A stretch of 52,365 nt of DNA, taken from NCBI GenBank assembly GCA_024421095.1, contig JAHQYM010000007.1, positions 1 to 52,365 of the forward strand, given 5' to 3'. The DNA comes from Acidimicrobiia bacterium (GTDB lineage Bacteria; Actinomycetota; Acidimicrobiia; Acidimicrobiales; Aldehydirespiratoraceae). The translations under genes and the position numbers were made by a program. The notes under the pieces were generated by a model, which worked only from the letters and a program-made list of their open reading frames with translations, made no database searches and was not told the DNA's origin. Positions 36,438 through 45,329 of the stretch are shown here, in pieces (the stretch's first letter is position 1; each line of letters starts with the position of its first letter).

Positions 36438-36863
36438 TCATTGAACGGTCGCAAGAGCAAAATTCGGAAAGAAAATGCCGATCTCACGCGCCGCAGATTC
36501 GGCGGAATCGCTGGCGTGGATCAGGTTTTCGGTGAGGTTGTTGCCGAAGTCTCCGCGCACCGTGCCCGGTGCCGCTTGAAGGGGATTGGTTGCTCCAACC
36601 ATATCGCGCACCACCTTCCAAGCATTCGGCACACCCCCAATGATCGCTACTAGCGCCGGGCCCCGACCCATGAAAGCCAAAAGATCGCTATAGAAGGGTT
36701 TGCCTTGATGTTCGGCGTAGTGGCGCTCAAGCGTTGCTTCGCTGATAACTCTCAGTTCGACAGCATTTAGCTGCAAACCTTTGCGTTCGAAGCGTGCGAT
36801 AATCTCCCCCAACAGCCCCCGCTCAACCGCATCAGGTTTACAAATCACAAAAGTTTGATCCAT
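36438..36863 (-). CDS. ndk: Nucleoside diphosphate kinase
   Basis: 141 residues. FVICKPDAVERGLLGEIIARFERKGL at the start, and the active-site His in NLTENLIHASDSAESAAREIGIFF (NxIHxSDS). It equalises NTP pools by ping-pong phosphotransfer. The ATG at 36863 is the family start; the open frame upstream belongs to a shadow of folC. The folC-ndk order is as in mycobacteria. Confidence 0.96.
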   Translation of the reverse strand: MDQTFVICKPDAVERGLLGEIIARFERKGLQLNAVELRVISEATLERHYAEHQGKPFYSDLLAFMGRGPALVAIIGGVPNAWKVVRDMVGATNPLQAAPGTVRGDFGNNLTENLIHASDSAESAAREIGIFFPNFALATVQ

Positions 36864-36897
36864 AGACGCAAAGGCTAGCGGAGATATCGCAAAACAC

Positions 36898-38184
36898 TTA
36901 CAAGTCGGCAACAACGCTGCGGGCCGCGGCGAGCACCGTAACCGAGCCTGCCACCACAACCAAATCGTGGTCTTCTGCTTGGTGCAATGCATAGTCCATC
37001 GCCGTCGCAACATCAACAATCGCTTCCGAGGAAACATTGAGAGACCGAGCCACATCACTGAGGGTACGCGCCGACACGCCCCTAGCTGTTGGGGCTGTGC
37101 AAGTCACGATCAAGTCAAAATATGTCACATCTAGAGCCTCAAGTACTTCTTTAGGATCGCGACCGGTCTGCATCCCGAAAACCAGAAAACGCCGATTGAT
37201 CGCGCCAAACTCTTCTCGGAGCGCACGGCCTAAAGCTAAAGCACCAGGAGGATTGTGAGCCGCGTCGAGTAGCACCAACGGCGACCTCGCAACCACCTCC
37301 ATACGCCCCGGCAGCGTCACCATACTCAACGCTTCTTGCACTATCTGCGGATCGATCGGCGCAGCAAAAAACTCTTCCACAGCAGCTATCGCGACTGCGC
37401 TGTTTTGGCCCTGGTGCGCGCCACGCAAGCTGACGAACACTTCAGAATATGTACTGCGTGAGGTCTTGATGTCAACAAGTCGGCCACCTACCGCTACATC
37501 ATTGCTCAAAACTTCAGGTGCACAAATTGCTGCTGGTGAGGCCGCGTGTAACAGTTCAGTCAACTCCAGCGAAGGCTCACCAACAATCACTCTGGCACCG
37601 GGTTTAACAATCCCAGCTTTCTCTTTCGCCACGCTTTGCCACCACCCCTCGCTCCCATCAGTGTGGTCAAGGCCAATGTTGGTAAGCACCGCCACTGACG
37701 CATCGATCACGTTGGTGGCATCAAAGGTGCCGAGCATCCCAACCTCAATCACGGCTACTTCCACCGCTTCGTTAGCGAAATGCAAAAATGCGGCTGCGGT
37801 GACCGTCTCAAACCAAGTCAAACTTTCTAGGTCGGTAGCCGCAACAAGGCGAGCAATATCGCCAATCGCCGAACCGAAATCCGCCTCGTCTATTTGCGTT
37901 GCAGCCACACGGATACGTTCAGTCGGAGAAAACACATGTGGGCTGCTGTAGAGCCCCACCCGTAAACCCATCTCGGTGAGCAACGCCTCAATCATACGCC
38001 CGCTAGAACCCTTACCGTTTGTGCCGGTGATATGAATCGAGGGGTAAGCATGTTGGGGGTCGCCCAAAAGTTCCGTCACCCGACGCATTTTGTGCAACGT
38101 CAAACCACCGCTAGACCCAGCTCGAGGCGAAATCTCATAGTTGATTAGCCCATCAAGATGCTTTAAAGCCTGGTGATAATCCAA
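36898..38184 (-). CDS. folC: Folylpolyglutamate / dihydrofolate synthase
   Basis: 428 residues of the Mur-ligase-like family. The P-loop is HITGTNGKGSSGRMIEALL, with RVGLYSSPHVFSPTERI, the mid motif LTNIGLDHTDGSEGWWQSVAKEKAGIVK, and LLDAAHNPPGALALGRAL near residue 300. It adds glutamate to folates. It follows clpX by 25 bp; valS, which precedes folC in many actinobacteria, is absent here. Confidence 0.94.
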   Translation of the reverse strand: MDYHQALKHLDGLINYEISPRAGSSGGLTLHKMRRVTELLGDPQHAYPSIHITGTNGKGSSGRMIEALLTEMGLRVGLYSSPHVFSPTERIRVAATQIDEADFGSAIGDIARLVAATDLESLTWFETVTAAAFLHFANEAVEVAVIEVGMLGTFDATNVIDASVAVLTNIGLDHTDGSEGWWQSVAKEKAGIVKPGARVIVGEPSLELTELLHAASPAAICAPEVLSNDVAVGGRLVDIKTSRSTYSEVFVSLRGAHQGQNSAVAIAAVEEFFAAPIDPQIVQEALSMVTLPGRMEVVARSPLVLLDAAHNPPGALALGRALREEFGAINRRFLVFGMQTGRDPKEVLEALDVTYFDLIVTCTAPTARGVSARTLSDVARSLNVSSEAIVDVATAMDYALHQAEDHDLVVVAGSVTVLAAARSVVADL

Positions 38185-38209
38185 AATCCAAATTCCGCGG
38201 CTTGGCGCT

Positions 38210-39463
38210 TCAGCTAGCGCGCCGACCTTCTGCGTGGCTTACCAAAACCGGTGGCACCTTGCCAAGTACGGTGTCTCTTTCGATTATCACATGGCTGATA
38301 TCGTCACGCCCCGGCAAATCATACATGGTGTCCAACAACACCTCCTCAAGGATGGCACGCAAACCACGAGCCCCCGAAGAACGTTTTATGGCTTCTTGAG
38401 CAACCGCCAATAACGCCGCCGAAGTGAACTGCAAATCAACATTTTCGAATTCGAAGATTCTCTTGTATTGCTTGACTAGCGCATTACGAGGTTCGGTGAG
38501 GATTTCGACTAACGCATCAACATCTAGGTCGCCTACCGAACCGAGCACCGGCAACCGCCCAATAAACTCGGGGATCAAACCGAACTTGGCTAAATCTTCG
38601 GGCAGCACCGCATTGAAGATCGCACCCATATCTTTGTCTTGTGGGCGCCTGATATCAGCGCCAAAACCGACCCCTTTAGTGCCGATACGGCTTTCGACAA
38701 TCTTTTCGATCCCCGCGAAGGCACCACCGCAGATAAACAAGACATTGGATGTGTCTATCTGAATGAACTCTTGGTGGGGGTGCTTGCGCCCACCTTGCGG
38801 GGGTACAGCGGCGGTGGTTCCTTCCAAAATCTTTAGCAATGCTTGCTGCACACCTTCACCAGAAACATCGCGGGTGATAGATGGGTTCTCGCTTTTGCGC
38901 GCTACTTTATCGATCTCGTCAATGTAGATGATTCCGGTTTCGGCCGTTTTTATGTCGTAATCGGCAGCTTGAATGAGCTTCAACAAAATGTTTTCGACAT
39001 CTTCTCCTACGTACCCTGCTTCGGTTAAAGCGGTGGCATCAGCAATCGCGAACGGCACGTTGAGCATTCGCGCCAGGGTCTGCGCCATCAGAGTCTTGCC
39101 GCAGCCGGTGGGTCCAATCAACAAAATGTTGGACTTCGACAATTCAACTTCAGAATCTAGCTGGGTGCCTAACTCAACTCGCTTGTAGTGGTTGTAGACA
39201 GCAACTGCAAGTATTCGTTTGGCGGTGTCTTGACCGACTACATAGTCGTTAAGGAACTGGTAAATCTCTCGTGGTGAAGGCAACACGCCCAAGCTATTAT
39301 CTGTGCCTTCAGCGAGTTCTTCTTTGATGATTTCGTTGCATAGGCTGATGCACTCGTCACAGATATAGACACCCGGGCCAGCGATAAGTTTTATGACCTG
39401 CTTTTGCGACTTGCCGCAAAACGAGCACTTCAACAGGTCCCCACCTTCGCCGAATTTGGCCAC
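38210..39463 (-). CDS. clpX: ATP-dependent protease ATP-binding subunit ClpX
   Basis: 417 residues. An N-terminal zinc-binding domain with four Cys ([16 protein letters not shown]). The AAA+ core has Walker [16 protein letters not shown], Walker [14 protein letters not shown], and pore-loop and sensor regions including FIGRLPVLG and [17 protein letters not shown]. It unfolds substrates for ClpP. It is the third gene of tig-clpP-clpX. Confidence 0.97.
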   Translation of the reverse strand: MAKFGEGGDLLKCSFCGKSQKQVIKLIAGPGVYICDECISLCNEIIKEELAEGTDNSLGVLPSPREIYQFLNDYVVGQDTAKRILAVAVYNHYKRVELGTQLDSEVELSKSNILLIGPTGCGKTLMAQTLARMLNVPFAIADATALTEAGYVGEDVENILLKLIQAADYDIKTAETGIIYIDEIDKVARKSENPSITRDVSGEGVQQALLKILEGTTAAVPPQGGRKHPHQEFIQIDTSNVLFICGGAFAGIEKIVESRIGTKGVGFGADIRRPQDKDMGAIFNAVLPEDLAKFGLIPEFIGRLPVLGSVGDLDVDALVEILTEPRNALVKQYKRIFEFENVDLQFTSAALLAVAQEAIKRSSGARGLRAILEEVLLDTMYDLPGRDDISHVIIERDTVLGKVPPVLVSHAEGRRAS

Positions 39464-39486
39464 TGGATTCCTTCCTTCTGCTGGGG

Positions 39487-40125
39487 TCAGGCGATCGCGG
39501 TAATCGCGCCGCTGTTATCAACAGCATCGCGTGTCTCAATAACTTCATCAATTATGCCGTAATCTTTAGCTTGCGACGCGGTCATAACGAAGTCTCGATC
39601 GGTGTCGGCGGAGATTTTTTCAACCGTTTGGCCGGTGTGTTGCGCTAAAACTTGCTCAAGGGAGACTTTCATGCGCTGAATCTCCGCGGCGATCAATTCA
39701 ATATCGCTAGCTTGCCCCCGCGCACCGGCGTAGGGTTGGTGGATAAGAATTCGCGCATGCGGCAACGCTAACCGTTTGCCTTTGGCACCTGCGGCCAACA
39801 AAACCGCAGCGGCCGAAGCCGCTTGACCGAAGCAAATGGTGGTGATATCGGGTTTGATGTAACACATGGTGTCGTAAATCGCAAACAGCGAGTTGATGTC
39901 ACCACCGGGCGAATTGATGTAGAGGTTGATGTCTTTGTCGGGGTTTTCTGATTCGAGGTGCAGCAACTGGGCGCAGATCAGGTTGGCGATGGTGTCGTCT
40001 ATCGGCGTGCCAATGAAGATGATGTTTTCTTTCAACAACCGACTGTAAAGATCGAAAGCTCGTTCACCGCGGTTGGTTTGCTCCACCACGGTTGGCACTA
40101 GGTAGTTGCGAGGGTTGACAGTCAT
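39487..40125 (-). CDS. clpP: ATP-dependent Clp protease proteolytic subunit
   Basis: 212 residues. The catalytic triad is Ser in [16 protein letters not shown] (the family's usual SMG reads SAA here), His in [14 protein letters not shown], and Asp in STDTDRDF-like [11 protein letters not shown]. The [23 protein letters not shown] handle region is clear. Its ATG overlaps the tig stop by 4 bp. Actinobacteria usually have clpP1 and clpP2 side by side here; only one is present. Confidence 0.95.
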   Translation of the reverse strand: MTVNPRNYLVPTVVEQTNRGERAFDLYSRLLKENIIFIGTPIDDTIANLICAQLLHLESENPDKDINLYINSPGGDINSLFAIYDTMCYIKPDITTICFGQAASAAAVLLAAGAKGKRLALPHARILIHQPYAGARGQASDIELIAAEIQRMKVSLEQVLAQHTGQTVEKISADTDRDFVMTASQAKDYGIIDEVIETRDAVDNSGAITAIA

Positions 40126-41516
40126 TGCTCTGCTCCGTCTGTTGGCGTTGGAAGTAACTCAGCATGGTTGATATGTTCGATCTGGTCGGTGAACACGGAA
40201 TCAATTTCGTGCCATTCTAGTGCTTGCCCGTTTTCGTCAACCAAGTCCACATTGTCGAGGAGCCAACCAATCGCTTGGGTTTTTGCGAAGGTAGCTCGCG
40301 CCGAAACTAGTTCTCCAATTTCTTTGAACACTCGGATGTATTCGCCGCTTTCGAGATCTGCCGCTTGCGCCATCTTCTTTATGGATGCTTCAAAGGCAGC
40401 GGGGGTGTTGAGTTCTTCGGCTTGGGCAATGGCTCGCAGTGCAAGATCTAGCTTGACATCTCGAGTTGCGGGAGCGGTGAATTCAGAACGGACTTGGTTG
40501 ATGTCTTTACCGACGCTTGAAAGAAACTCTTCTTCGGTAATGCCGGCATTACGGATGTTGCCGAGGAAAGTGTGCATTCTTGAATCGATCTCGGAGTTGA
40601 TTAATGCCTCGGGCAGATCCTCTTCAACTAGCGCGGCTAAACTGTCGGACAATTTTTGGTCTGCGACACGACCCACCGCAGAACGTTTTTTTTCGGAAAG
40701 GGTTTCGTCTAAGCCAGCTTGCCACTCTTCAAGGGTGTCAAATTCGCTAACCGCGGCGACCCATGCATCGTTGAGTTCGGGTAATACCGGTTTCTTCACT
40801 GCCAACACGGCGACAGCAAAGTGCAAAGGAGAAGATTCAGCATCTGGGTGTGCAGCCGCAAATTCTATTTCGTCTCCGGCGCTAGTGCCACGCAAGTTCT
40901 CGTCTATCTCAGCCACAACCGTGCCGCTCCCAACGCCATAGTCATAATCGTTAGCCGATAATGCTGGTAGCGCTTCTCCCTCGTGACTACCGACGATGTT
41001 GATGGTCACCAAGTCGCCGTCTTGGGCAGGGCGTTCAACCGTTTCGTATTCGATGTGTTCAATTCGCATTTTTTCGATTTGGTCATCAACCTCTTCGTCT
41101 GTGGCCGTAGGGTCCGGCACCTCAATGCGTAGGTCATGGTAGCCGCTGATGACGACTACCGGCCGCACCTGAACCGTGGCATCGAAGACTAAAATGCCTT
41201 CTTCTAGTCCGCCTAAGACTTCCAATTCGGGTACATCAATGACATCCAATTCTTGATCGAACACCGCTCGCTGGTAGTAGCCCGGAAGTGCCTCACGGAT
41301 CGCTTCTTGGCGGCCATACTGATACCCCAGTTGCGCCTCAAGGACACGTCTTGGCGCTCGGCCTTTACGAAACCCCGGCACTCGCACATCTGCCGCGATG
41401 CGTCTGAAAGCCTGATCGATGGCTGTCTCTAGTTCTGTCTCGTCTACTTCAACGGTCAGTTTGACCTTGTTGTCTCCGAGAGCTTCAATGCCGCTTGTGG
41501 CCTCGCTGATTATCAC
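40122..41516 (-). CDS. tig: Trigger factor
   Basis: 464 residues, the ribosome-bound chaperone and prolyl isomerase. The N-terminal ribosome-binding domain has [26 protein letters not shown] (the GFRxGxxP signature). An FKBP-like PPIase domain lies around 160-245 ([18 protein letters not shown]), and the C-terminal arms domain is helical. It starts with a GTG at 41516, the last codon before an 18-bp tandem repeat that opens the accessory island. It is the first gene of the long minus-strand block. Confidence 0.94.
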   Translation of the reverse strand: MIISEATSGIEALGDNKVKLTVEVDETELETAIDQAFRRIAADVRVPGFRKGRAPRRVLEAQLGYQYGRQEAIREALPGYYQRAVFDQELDVIDVPELEVLGGLEEGILVFDATVQVRPVVVISGYHDLRIEVPDPTATDEEVDDQIEKMRIEHIEYETVERPAQDGDLVTINIVGSHEGEALPALSANDYDYGVGSGTVVAEIDENLRGTSAGDEIEFAAAHPDAESSPLHFAVAVLAVKKPVLPELNDAWVAAVSEFDTLEEWQAGLDETLSEKKRSAVGRVADQKLSDSLAALVEEDLPEALINSEIDSRMHTFLGNIRNAGITEEEFLSSVGKDINQVRSEFTAPATRDVKLDLALRAIAQAEELNTPAAFEASIKKMAQAADLESGEYIRVFKEIGELVSARATFAKTQAIGWLLDNVDLVDENGQALEWHEIDSVFTDQIEHINHAELLPTPTDGAEQ

Positions 41517-41550
41517 CAGACAAAGCCTAACGGCAGGAATGGCAAGTTGG

Positions 41551-41640
41551 GTCGTTTGCTTCGGGTGAGTCGGTTGCCTCGGGTGAGTCGTTTGCTTCGG
41601 GTGAGTCGATTGCCTCGGGTGAGTCGGTTGCCTCGGGTGA
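41551..41640. repeat. Five 18-bp tandem repeats at the core/island junction
   Basis: Exactly five 18-bp units, GTCG(N)TTGC(C/T)TCGGGTGA, at 41551, 41569, 41587, 41605 and 41623. They vary only at two positions. They sit between the tig start and the first island gene. On the plus strand they read as SGES(V/F/I)A repeats, recalling the SSGE phrases of the HNH tail at 3.8-4.4 kb. Confidence 0.7.
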
Positions 41641-41672
41641 TAAGATCACGGTCTCCATGGGATAGGAGCGCC

Positions 41673-42077
41673 ATGAACAAAGTCGCCGAGATCGTTTCCA
41701 ACGACCTGTGTATTGGGTGCGGGCTCTGTGAAGCGGTGACGGAGGGGCGGGCGACAATGGCGATGACCCCCGACGGTTCTCTGCGCCCGACTCCAGTGGA
41801 CGCGTTCAGCGCAGCGGAGGAAGCAAGGATCATCGCTGCCTGCCCTGGTGTCGTGGCCGAGGCCCGATCTGCACCGCACCTGCCGCTGGACCCGGTGTGG
41901 GGGCATCACGGCACCATGCGACTGGCGGCCCGCTACGAGGGTATGGCCGACGCTGGGGTTGATCCCATCACCACCCACGGGCTGCGGGTTGCCGAACTGG
42001 GCGACCGCTTGGGCCCAGCCGAGTCTGCGGCTCAGCGCACCGGTGCCGCAACCCGGATGCGGAGGGCACGAGCATGA
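41673..42077 (+). pseudogene. F420 hydrogenase/dehydrogenase beta subunit N-terminal fragment
   Basis: 134 residues from the ATG at 41673 (AGGAG at 41664). Residues 1-75 match the start of coenzyme F420 hydrogenase/dehydrogenase beta-subunit proteins: DLCIGCGLCEAV (a ferredoxin-like Cys cluster), then MTPDGSLRPTPVDAFSAAEEARIIAACPGVVAE and LDPVWGHHGTMRLA. The remaining ~55 residues (ARYEGMADAGVDPITTHGLRVAEL...) do not look like the rest of that family, so a deletion seems to have fused two genes. The intact family is about 400 residues. The stop overlaps the next ATG (ATGA) of a dehydratase remnant, as in a former operon. Confidence 0.6.
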
Positions 42078-42177
42078 GGATTGAACGGATCAACGTCTGG
42101 GCTCGATTGGCGACGATCGTGCTCACTTCTCGCACTGGTCACGAGCATGAGGATTGAGCGGATCAACGTCTGGGCTC
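42067..42177 (+). repeat. 38-bp tandem duplication at a gene start
   Basis: The segment from CACGAGCATGAGG to GTCTGGGCTC occurs at 42067-42104 and again at 42140-42177, with one base difference and a 73-bp period. It duplicates the start (MRIERINVWA) of the dehydratase-like gene. The first copy runs into a stop after 26 codons. Confidence 0.7.
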
Positions 42178-42466
42178 TGGGGTTGCCTCTGGCGCGCCCT
42201 ATTCGCTTTCGGGCGGCCGGTTGCACTTTGATCGTCTGGACTCCACCTTGGTGAGGCTCGACACCGACGAGGGTCTCAGCGGTTGGGGTGAGGCCTGCCC
42301 GTGGGGCTCCACCTGTCTGCCAGTCTTCGCCTGAAGGAATTGTGCGGGCATTGAGGAACTGGCACCGGTGATCCTGTGCCAGTACCCTCGCCGCACCGAG
42401 GTCGTCTATCAGGCCATGAAAAGCGCGCTGCCGGGTCACCCCTACGTCAAGTCGGCGATCGATATG
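42147..42466 (+). pseudogene. Enolase-superfamily dehydratase remnant (cis-3-hydroxyproline dehydratase-like)
   Basis: MRIERINVWALGLPLARP is in one frame. After a one-base loss near 42207, YSLSGGRLHFDRLDSTLVRLDTDEGLSGWGEACPWGS continues in another. An in-frame TGA (about 42331) and then EELAPVIL.Q.PRRTEVVYQAM.SALPGHPYVKSAIDM follow. This is the N-terminal part of a mandelate racemase/muconate-lactonising family protein; the SGGRLHFD and GWGEACPWG segments best fit the hydroxyproline dehydratase group. It stops exactly where an IS30 transposase tail begins (42467). The barrel with the catalytic residues is lost. Confidence 0.7.
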
Positions 42467-42640
42467 TCCCGCTGCGGTGACCACAGCAACGAACAACCCA
42501 ACGGACTGCTACGACGCTGGCTACCCAAAGGTACCAACCTCGACGTAAACCCCACACACGTCGCGCTCATCCAAGATGCCCTCAACCAAATGCCCCGCAA
42601 ACTCCACAACTCGAAAGCAGCACAACACATCTACACTACG
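42467..42640 (+). mobile_element. IS30-family transposase C-terminal fragment
   Basis: About 58 codons reading GDHSNEQPNGLLRRWLPKGTNL and then LNQMPRKLHNSKAAQHIY. This matches the C-terminal end of the IS30 DDE domain (...NENxNGLLRxYxPKGTD..., with the catalytic Glu, then LNxRPRKxLxxxTPxEVF). The frame is fused without interruption to the dehydratase remnant upstream and to an IS3 tail downstream. Confidence 0.75.
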
Positions 42641-42935
42641 CTCTGTTGCAACCGCCGATGGAGTTTGCTCACCCAACAACTCGAACGCGCCCGCAACCAC
42701 CACAACACGGTGCGGCTCCACGAACACGTCGGTTACGTCACCCCCTACGACGAAAACACGGGACAAGGCGACCAGATCCGCCAAGCACGCCAACACGGAC
42801 TCCAACAAGCCGACGCGCAACGACGCCCCCACCACCGAAACCAACCGCTAACACGACAAACCAACCAACGCCATCCGCCAACCGATGCGACTTGAAAAAA
42901 CCACCGATCTGTCGCGCAGAGTCAGATACACCTCA
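42641..42935 (+). mobile_element. IS3-family transposase C-terminal fragment with right end (copy B)
   Basis: The frame reads LERARNHHNTVRLHEHVGYVTPYDE and then QIRQARQHGLQQADAQRR, the end of an IS3-family integrase-core transposase, with a stop at 42893-42895. Sequence shared with the remnant at 9936-10115 continues to CACCTCA at 42935, the likely right terminus. The 5' half of the element is missing; the IS30 fragment abuts it. Confidence 0.75.
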
Positions 42936-42951
42936 CGACGCGCCGGCTGGC

Positions 42952-43029
42952 GCGTTCAATACCGTCTCCACCGGCACCTCGTACTCTTGTGGGCTAAGGG
43001 CTGACAGCACCATCGTCTGCTGGGGTCTC
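42952..43029 (+). pseudogene. RCC1-type repeat fragment
   Basis: 26 codons, AFNTVSTGTSYSCGLRADSTIVCWGL, match one blade of an RCC1/BLIP-II beta-propeller repeat (xFxxVsaGxxhsCgLraDGtvvCWG). No start, stop or neighbouring blades remain. It is a gene scrap left by rearrangement. Confidence 0.6.
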
Positions 43030-43059
43030 CGGTCGAGGAGTTTGGTGACAGCGAACCAA

Positions 43060-43280
43060 CGGCGGTTGCGGCCCGACCGTTGCTCTCGACACCGACGCTG
43101 GATACAACACCGCACGACGCAAGTGCCGACAACACGGTACGCCCGCCGTGCTCGCTTACTCCGAGCCGTTCGGCCACATAAGCGGCACGCAAAACCAGGA
43201 TCGCCAGCAAATGGACGAGCAGGTCCCGCACGGTGTGGTCTTCACGGTCAGCCGGCAGGAGCCCGACCACATCTACTGCT
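43060..43280 (-). pseudogene. Winged-helix fragment, possibly the C-terminus of a Fic-type protein
   Basis: The minus-strand frame contains VRDLLVHLLAILVLRAAYVAERLGVSEHGGRTVLSALASCGVV. The AAYVAERLGVSxxxxRxxLxxLxxxGVV pattern is a helix-turn-helix of the kind found at the end of Fic-domain proteins. Nothing else of such a gene remains. The assignment is tentative. Confidence 0.3.
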
Positions 43281-43291
43281 TGGCTTGAACT

Positions 43292-43328
43292 GCCACTTTA
43301 TTGGCTGATGAACAGCCACTTTATTGGC
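43292..43328 (+). promoter_or_regulatory. Direct repeat GCCACTTTATTGGC before the AAA/DUF4143 gene
   Basis: The 14-mer GCCACTTTATTGGC occurs at 43292-43305 and 43315-43328, 23 bp apart (about two helical turns). Each copy is itself nearly palindromic (GCCA..TGGC). The second ends 5 bp before the ATG at 43334. This is the layout of a repressor-binding site over a start region. Confidence 0.5.
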
Positions 43329-43333
43329 GTATC

Positions 43334-44638
43334 ATGTGCCATATGAACGATCTGTCGATGGCCTCGAACGACCTGACACCTCAAGAGTACCTGCCCCGCG
43401 TGGTCGACGCCGAGATGCACAGGGTCCTTCGAGCGCTGCCTGCGGTCGTCATTGAAGGCCCCCGCGGCTGCGGCAAGACCTGGACCGCCAGACGCTTCGC
43501 CGCCAGCGCGGTCTACCTTGACGAGCGCGCCGGGGCCGCCTTGGACTCTGGCATGGACCCGGCATCGATCCTCGACGGCGCCCCACCGCGCTTGATCGAT
43601 GAATGGCAACTCGCACCGTCGATCTGGAATCCCATGCGGCGGGCTTGCGACGCTCGGGGGCTCAGAGGACAGTTCATCCTCACCGGTTCAGCCGACCCAC
43701 CCGACGACATTACCCGGCACTCGGGTGCGGGGCGCATCAGCCGCGTACGGATGAACCCGATGAGCCTGTATGAGAGCGGAGAATCAGACGGGGCCGTTTC
43801 ACTGGCAGCGCTGCTCGACGGCGGCGACTGTGCCGCACCAGACACGGGATCCACGCTTGGAGACGTCCTAGCCCTAGCCTGCCGTGGAGGGTGGCCCCAG
43901 ATGCTGGGAGTCGACCCGGCGACCGCAGCAGAGGCGTCCAGGGCCTACCTCGAAGAGATCAGCCGCACCGACGTGTCACGAGTCGACGGTGTGGAACGTG
44001 ATCCGCGGCGGGTGCGCCGACTGTTGGCATCAATCGCCCGCAACGCGGCAACTGAGGTCAGACACACAGTCCTTGCCGCCGACACCGCCGCTGCTGGAGA
44101 CACACCGCTTGAGCGCCGAACCGTGGCGGACTACTTGGCAGCACTGTCACGGCTGTTCGTAGTCGAGGAAGTGCCCGCATGGCGAACACACATCGCATCG
44201 CGTGCCCAGGCTCGGCGTTCCCCGAAGATCCACCTCGTCGATCCGTCGCTCACCGCAGCGGCACTCGCGGTCGGGGTCGACGGTCTTTTGCGCGACCTCA
44301 GTTTCGCGGGCCGCTTGTTCGAGTCGATGGCGCTGCGCGACCTGCAAATCTACGCACGGGCGAGTCGCTGCTCCGTCTCGCATTTCCGCGACAGTGACAA
44401 CCTCGAAGTCGATGCCGTCATCGAGCAACCGGACCGAAGATGGGTTGCGCTGGAAGTCAAACTCGGCGGCCGCGAGGCCATCGACAAGGGGGCTGCTTCG
44501 CTGCTGCGGCTACGCAACAAACTTGATCTCGAACGCACCGGTGAACCTGCGAAGTTGGTGGTTGTCACCGCTACCGGATACGGCTACCAACGCCCAGACG
44601 GTGTCTGCGTGGCTCCGCTGACATCAATCGGCCCATAG
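43334..44638 (+). CDS. AAA ATPase with DUF4143 domain (COG1373 type)
   Basis: 434 residues (431 if the ATG at 43343 is used). The AAA domain has Walker A IEGPRGCGKTWTARRFA near residue 40, Walker B-like PRLIDEWQLAPSIWNPMRR, and sensor ILTGSADPPD. The DUF4143 part follows from about residue 200, with EISRTDVSRVDGVERDPRRVRRLLASIARN. Its C-terminal segment has a PD-(D/E)XK-like signature: NLEVDAVIEQPDRRWVALEVKLGG (D...ExK). The family is widespread in variable regions, and its cellular role is not established. The gene is intact among scraps. A two-copy near-palindromic repeat lies just before the start, suggesting self-regulation. Confidence 0.85.
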   Translation: MCHMNDLSMASNDLTPQEYLPRVVDAEMHRVLRALPAVVIEGPRGCGKTWTARRFAASAVYLDERAGAALDSGMDPASILDGAPPRLIDEWQLAPSIWNPMRRACDARGLRGQFILTGSADPPDDITRHSGAGRISRVRMNPMSLYESGESDGAVSLAALLDGGDCAAPDTGSTLGDVLALACRGGWPQMLGVDPATAAEASRAYLEEISRTDVSRVDGVERDPRRVRRLLASIARNAATEVRHTVLAADTAAAGDTPLERRTVADYLAALSRLFVVEEVPAWRTHIASRAQARRSPKIHLVDPSLTAAALAVGVDGLLRDLSFAGRLFESMALRDLQIYARASRCSVSHFRDSDNLEVDAVIEQPDRRWVALEVKLGGREAIDKGAASLLRLRNKLDLERTGEPAKLVVVTATGYGYQRPDGVCVAPLTSIGP

Positions 44639-44684
44639 GCCGCGGACTGGCAGCACCCACTCGACCTCCCATCCCGGGACTCTT

Positions 44685-45083
44685 TCAGTCGGCGGCATGC
44701 TCCGCGGTGATCTTGCCCTCAGCCAACAACTCGGCCAACTTGGGCATCTCAACAAACCCAGCAACAGTCTTGGCGACCCTGTTAGCCGCGCGGGTGGCGA
44801 GCGCGGTGAACGGTGAGTTGTAAACGCGGCCAGCAACAGTCTTGGCGACCCTGTTTGCCGCGCGGGTCGACATACGCCCCACCTCAACCAACGCCACCTT
44901 GGAGCCTCGGCGGCCTCCATCATCCAGCGCCTCGATTTCAGTAGCGCACCGTGTCTGCAGCGCATTCATAGCCGCCACAACACGCCTCGTACCCGCAACA
45001 AGACCCTCCATCTCGCCGTAGACCCAATACCCGCTAATTTCCGAAGAGCCCCCAATCCAAGGTCTGCTGCGGCCTGAGATCAC
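44685..45083 (-). pseudogene. Inverted, truncated DUF222-HNH copy
   Basis: The minus-strand frame reads MEGLVAGTRRVVAAMNALQTRCATEIEALDDGG and then GRMSTRAANRVAKTVAG. This is closely similar to residues ~25-80 of the intact gene at 45536. The TRAANRVAKTVAG segment occurs twice in the frame, a 63-bp-scale internal duplication. The frame breaks off with a stop right after KITAEHA. The HNH part is absent. Confidence 0.75.
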
Positions 45084-45329
45084 CCCAGCCTTAGAAATCC
45101 CCGACCGAGCTCGCCCCGGGGTGGCCGTGGCGGTGGTTGGGCGCGGCGGGTTCAGATAATTCTGGTCGGGAGACAGGTGCTGTCGGATGCCGGGCGTCCG
45201 GTCAGATTGACAGGTGCGAGTCGTTCGGTGCGAGCCGTGGCGGCCTAGTTATGTTTCTGCTTGGGGATCTGCCGGTCTGGAACCTCATCAATTTCATGCA
45301 GTGTCACACCCTGTCAGTAAGGTGTGGTC

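Noticed and set aside
41547-42077. Upstream extension of the F420 beta fragment through the 18-bp repeat
   Set aside because: The extension is translation of the tandem repeat (RLLRVSRLPRVS). The ATG at 41673 has an AGGAG site.
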